Shown piece by piece: positions 8,440 through 10,101 of a DNA stretch of 10,101 bases (the first letter of the stretch is position 1; every line of letters begins with the position of its first letter). Below the pieces are notes generated by a model. That model did no database searches. It was not told where the DNA came from and was given only the letters and a program-made list of their open reading frames with translations. Where the stretch lies: contig JAXHTH010000225.1 in the NCBI GenBank assembly GCA_034211115.1, positions 1-10,101 on the forward strand. The letters are read 5' to 3'. The position numbers and the translations under genes are program-made. This DNA is from JAXHTH01 sp034211115. Its GTDB lineage: Bacteria > Planctomycetota > Phycisphaerae > Phycisphaerales > SM1A02.

Positions 8440-9198
8440 ATGAAGGGCGTCATCCTTGCCGGCGGACTCGGAACCCGACTCCGACCCCTCACCCTCGTGA
8501 CCAACAAGCACCTGCTGCCGGTCTACGATCGGCCCATGATTTACTACCCCATCGACTGCCTGCTCAACGCGGGTCTGGACGAGATCCTCATCGTGACCGG
8601 CGGCGAGCACGCCGGCGACTTCCTCAAGCTGCTCCGCAACGGCAAGCATCTGGGGATCAAGGACCTGCAATACACCTACCAGGAGGGTGAAGGCGGCATC
8701 GCCGATGCGCTGCTCCTCGCCGAAGACTTCGCCGACGGGGAGAAGATCTGCGTCGTGCTCGGCGACAACATCATTCAGCGGCACATCCGCCCCGCGGTGG
8801 GGGAGTTCTTCACCCAGCCCCGCGGAGCGAAGATCCTGCTCAAGGAGGTGAGCGACCCGCAGCGGTTCGGCGTGCCGCGCTTCGAGGACAACCGGGTGGT
8901 GGAGATCATCGAGAAGCCGCAGGACCCGCCCAGCCACTACGCCGTCACCGGCATCTACATGTACGACAACAACGTGTTCGACATCTGCCGCACGCTCGAA
9001 CCCAGCACGCGGGGCGAGCTGGAAATCACCGATGTCAACAACGAGTACATCCTGCGCGGCGATCTGACCGCGAGCGTGCTCGAGGGCTGGTGGACGGATG
9101 CCGGCACGTTCGAGTCGCTGTACCGCGCGGCGCGCCTCGTCGCCGAGGGCGGGGCCAATCTGACCGATGAGCGTCCCGCGGAGACGAAGGCCGCCTGA
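8440..9198 (+). CDS. rmlA: Glucose-1-phosphate thymidylyltransferase, short type
   Basis: The 252-residue enzyme joins glucose 1-phosphate and dTTP to give dTDP-glucose, the first step toward dTDP-rhamnose and related sugars, in the cytoplasm. It is recognised by the nucleotide-binding signature GGLGTRLRPLT (8-18) with NKHLLPVYD (22-30), QEGEGGIADAL (81-91), the metal-binding LGDN (107-110), EKP with K159, TGIYMYD (170-176), RGELEITDVN (191-200) and GWWTDAGT (216-223). These match the roughly 240-250-residue form of the family and not the longer RmlA of about 290 residues or the StrD type of about 355. All expected core motifs are intact. It has its own strong ribosome binding site and is followed 32 bases later by rmlB, the next enzyme of the pathway. 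Specificity for dTTP rather than another nucleotide is inferred from the family and the rmlB neighbour. Confidence 0.93.
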   Translation: MKGVILAGGLGTRLRPLTLVTNKHLLPVYDRPMIYYPIDCLLNAGLDEILIVTGGEHAGDFLKLLRNGKHLGIKDLQYTYQEGEGGIADALLLAEDFADGEKICVVLGDNIIQRHIRPAVGEFFTQPRGAKILLKEVSDPQRFGVPRFEDNRVVEIIEKPQDPPSHYAVTGIYMYDNNVFDICRTLEPSTRGELEITDVNNEYILRGDLTASVLEGWWTDAGTFESLYRAARLVAEGGANLTDERPAETKAA

Positions 9199-9210
9199 GC
9201 GAGGCGGCCT
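9188..9210 (+). other. GC-rich hairpin straddling the rmlA stop codon
   Basis: AGGCCGCCT (9188-9196) and AGGCGGCCT (9202-9210) are perfect reverse complements, giving a 9-bp stem with the five-base loop GAGCG. The rmlA stop TGA (9196-9198) sits at the top of the stem. No T-run follows, so it does not look like an intrinsic terminator. It may affect mRNA stability, ribosome termination or the rmlA/rmlB ratio, or be a chance product of high GC. Confidence 0.5.
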
Positions 9211-9220
9211 GCACGTTCAT

Positions 9221-9224
9221 GGAG
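9221..9224 (+). promoter_or_regulatory. Ribosome binding site fixing the rmlB start
   Basis: GGAG lies 6 bases before the ATG at 9231. An in-frame ATG at 9219 would add only Met-Glu-His-Ala and has no well-placed Shine-Dalgarno, so 9231 is preferred. It lies 11 bases downstream of the hairpin at 9188-9210. Confidence 0.65.
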
Positions 9225-9230
9225 CACGCG

Positions 9231-10101
9231 ATGTCCAGCGATACTCGCCAGATCCTCGTCACCGGCGGCGCCGGGTTCATCGGCAGCAACTTCGTCCGCT
9301 TCGTGCTCGAGCAGCGCCCGGGCTGGCGCGTGGTGAATCTCGATGCCCTGACCTACGCGGGCAACCCGGAGAATCTCCGCGACGTCGAGCACGATGATCG
9401 CTACACGTTCGTGCACGGTGACATCCGAGCTCGGGAGACCGTCCTCGCCGCCCTCGCCGGGTGCGATGCGGTCGTCCACTTCGCCGCCGAGAGCCACGTC
9501 GATCGCTCGATCCTCGATTCGACGCCGTTCATCTCGACCAACGTGCAGGGGACGCAGGTGCTGCTCGACGCCTGCCGGGAGGTGGGCGGTGTTTCCCGTT
9601 TCGTGCAGGTCGGCACGGACGAGGTGTACGGCGAGCTGCCGCTGGATCGCCGGCACGTGAAGTTCACGGAGCGCACGCCGCTGAAGCCCAACAGCCCGTA
9701 CTCGGCCTCGAAGGCCGCGGCGGATCTCCTCGCCCTGGCCTGCCATCACACGTTCGGCCTGCCCGTGGTCGTCACGCGATGCTCCAACAACTTCGGGCCC
9801 TGCCAGTATCCCGAGAAGGTGATCCCGCTCTTCGTGAGCAATCTCATCGACGGGCTGAAGGTGCCGCTCTACGGCGACGGGCGCAACGTCCGAGACTGGC
9901 TGCACGTCGTCGATCACTGCGAGGCGCTGCTGACGGTGCTTGAACACGGCCGGCCCGGCGAGGTCTACAACATCGGCGGGAACAACGAGCGCAGCAACCT
10001 GCAGCTCACCCACACCATCCTCGAGCTGATGGGGCTCGACGAGCGGATGATCGAGCCCGTGCCCGATCGGCTGGGCCACGATCGGCGCTACGCCATCGAC
10101 G
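9231..10101 (+). CDS. rmlB: dTDP-glucose 4,6-dehydratase, C-terminus outside window
   Basis: The frame is open from 9231 to the right edge (290 complete codons plus one base). RmlB converts dTDP-glucose to dTDP-4-keto-6-deoxyglucose with bound NAD, directly after RmlA. It belongs to the extended short-chain dehydrogenase family. Visible are the Rossmann motif TGGAGFIGSN (11-20), NLDALTYAGN (36-45), HFAAESHVDRS (83-93), TDEVYG (129-134) with the catalytic D130-E131 pair, SPYSASKAAAD (155-165) with the YxxxK pair Y157/K161, RCSNNFGP (183-190) and GHDRRYAID (282-290). Family members are about 320-360 residues, so roughly 40-60 residues are missing because the window ends, not because the gene is broken. 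Likely next genes are rmlC/rmlD or another dTDP-sugar enzyme; this cannot be seen here. Confidence 0.95.
   Translation, partial: MSSDTRQILVTGGAGFIGSNFVRFVLEQRPGWRVVNLDALTYAGNPENLRDVEHDDRYTFVHGDIRARETVLAALAGCDAVVHFAAESHVDRSILDSTPFISTNVQGTQVLLDACREVGGVSRFVQVGTDEVYGELPLDRRHVKFTERTPLKPNSPYSASKAAADLLALACHHTFGLPVVVTRCSNNFGPCQYPEKVIPLFVSNLIDGLKVPLYGDGRNVRDWLHVVDHCEALLTVLEHGRPGEVYNIGGNNERSNLQLTHTILELMGLDERMIEPVPDRLGHDRRYAID

Larger units (their letters stand above)
2..10101 (+). other. Exopolysaccharide biosynthesis/export operon (open at both ends)
   Basis: Six same-strand genes follow one another with overlaps of 11, 4 and 14 bases and then gaps of 28 and 32 bases. No gap is large enough for an obvious promoter plus leader. 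The products belong to one pathway: nucleotide-sugar synthesis (RmlA, RmlB), initiation of the lipid-linked repeat unit (sugar-phosphate transferase), chain-length control (Wzc-like), and accessory envelope proteins (EpsI-like, TPR). Co-transcription is inferred from spacing. The promoter probably lies upstream of the window and the cluster probably continues to the right, because rmlB is cut by the edge. Confidence 0.8.

Noticed and set aside
8440..9198. RmlA as an abnormally shortened enzyme
   Set aside because: The length of 252 residues and motifs such as QEGEGGIADAL and GWWTDAGT fit the known short form of the family, so this is not a truncation.
9188..9210. Rho-independent terminator between rmlA and rmlB
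   Set aside because: The hairpin is real but no T-rich tract follows it, and the next gene starts 21 bases later in the same pathway, so termination there is unlikely.
10030..10101. rmlB as a truncated pseudogene
   Set aside because: The frame is open to the window edge and all catalytic motifs are intact; the missing end is explained by where the window stops.

Overview
The window is a compact, high-GC (roughly two thirds G+C by eye), entirely plus-strand gene cluster for making and exporting a surface polysaccharide. Six genes are supported; the first and last are cut by the window edges. All antisense open frames are shadows typical of GC-rich coding DNA. No RNA gene, mobile element, CRISPR array or gap over 40 bases is present. 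The protein families (an EpsI-type exosortase partner, a fused Wzc-like chain-length regulator/kinase, a sugar-phosphate transferase with a long novel N-terminal part, and a giant TPR protein) suggest a Gram-negative-type bacterium. Planctomycetota is my best guess, but this rests on general resemblance and is weak.

Layout. 2-409: C-terminal part of an EpsI-like protein. 399-2699: Wzc-like polysaccharide co-polymerase with a BY-kinase-type ATPase domain. 2696-4165: polyprenyl-phosphate sugar-1-phosphate transferase with an extra N-terminal region of about 285 residues. 4152-8411: membrane-anchored TPR protein of 1419 residues. 8440-9198: short-type glucose-1-phosphate thymidylyltransferase (RmlA). 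9231 to the right edge: dTDP-glucose 4,6-dehydratase (RmlB), missing its C-terminus.

How the genes fit. RmlA and RmlB would make dTDP-4-keto-6-deoxyglucose, the precursor of dTDP-rhamnose and other deoxysugars. The sugar-phosphate transferase would start the repeat unit on the lipid carrier at the inner membrane. The Wzc-like protein would control polymerisation and export. The TPR protein is plausibly a periplasmic scaffold. The EpsI-like protein ties the locus to an exosortase system, as in known exosortase/EPS loci. No flippase, polymerase, outer-membrane exporter or complete exosortase lies inside the window, so these must be elsewhere. The first four genes overlap by 11, 4 and 14 bases, and the next two follow gaps of 28 and 32 bases, so a single operon is likely.

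The points most worth a second look are the N-terminal extension of the sugar-phosphate transferase with a degenerate hexapeptide-like stretch, the very large TPR protein, the kinase domain with no C-terminal tyrosine cluster, a strong excess of GATC, and a 9-bp hairpin that straddles the rmlA stop codon. I see no clear evidence of a wholly new system; this looks like a distinctive version of an exosortase-linked exopolysaccharide locus.
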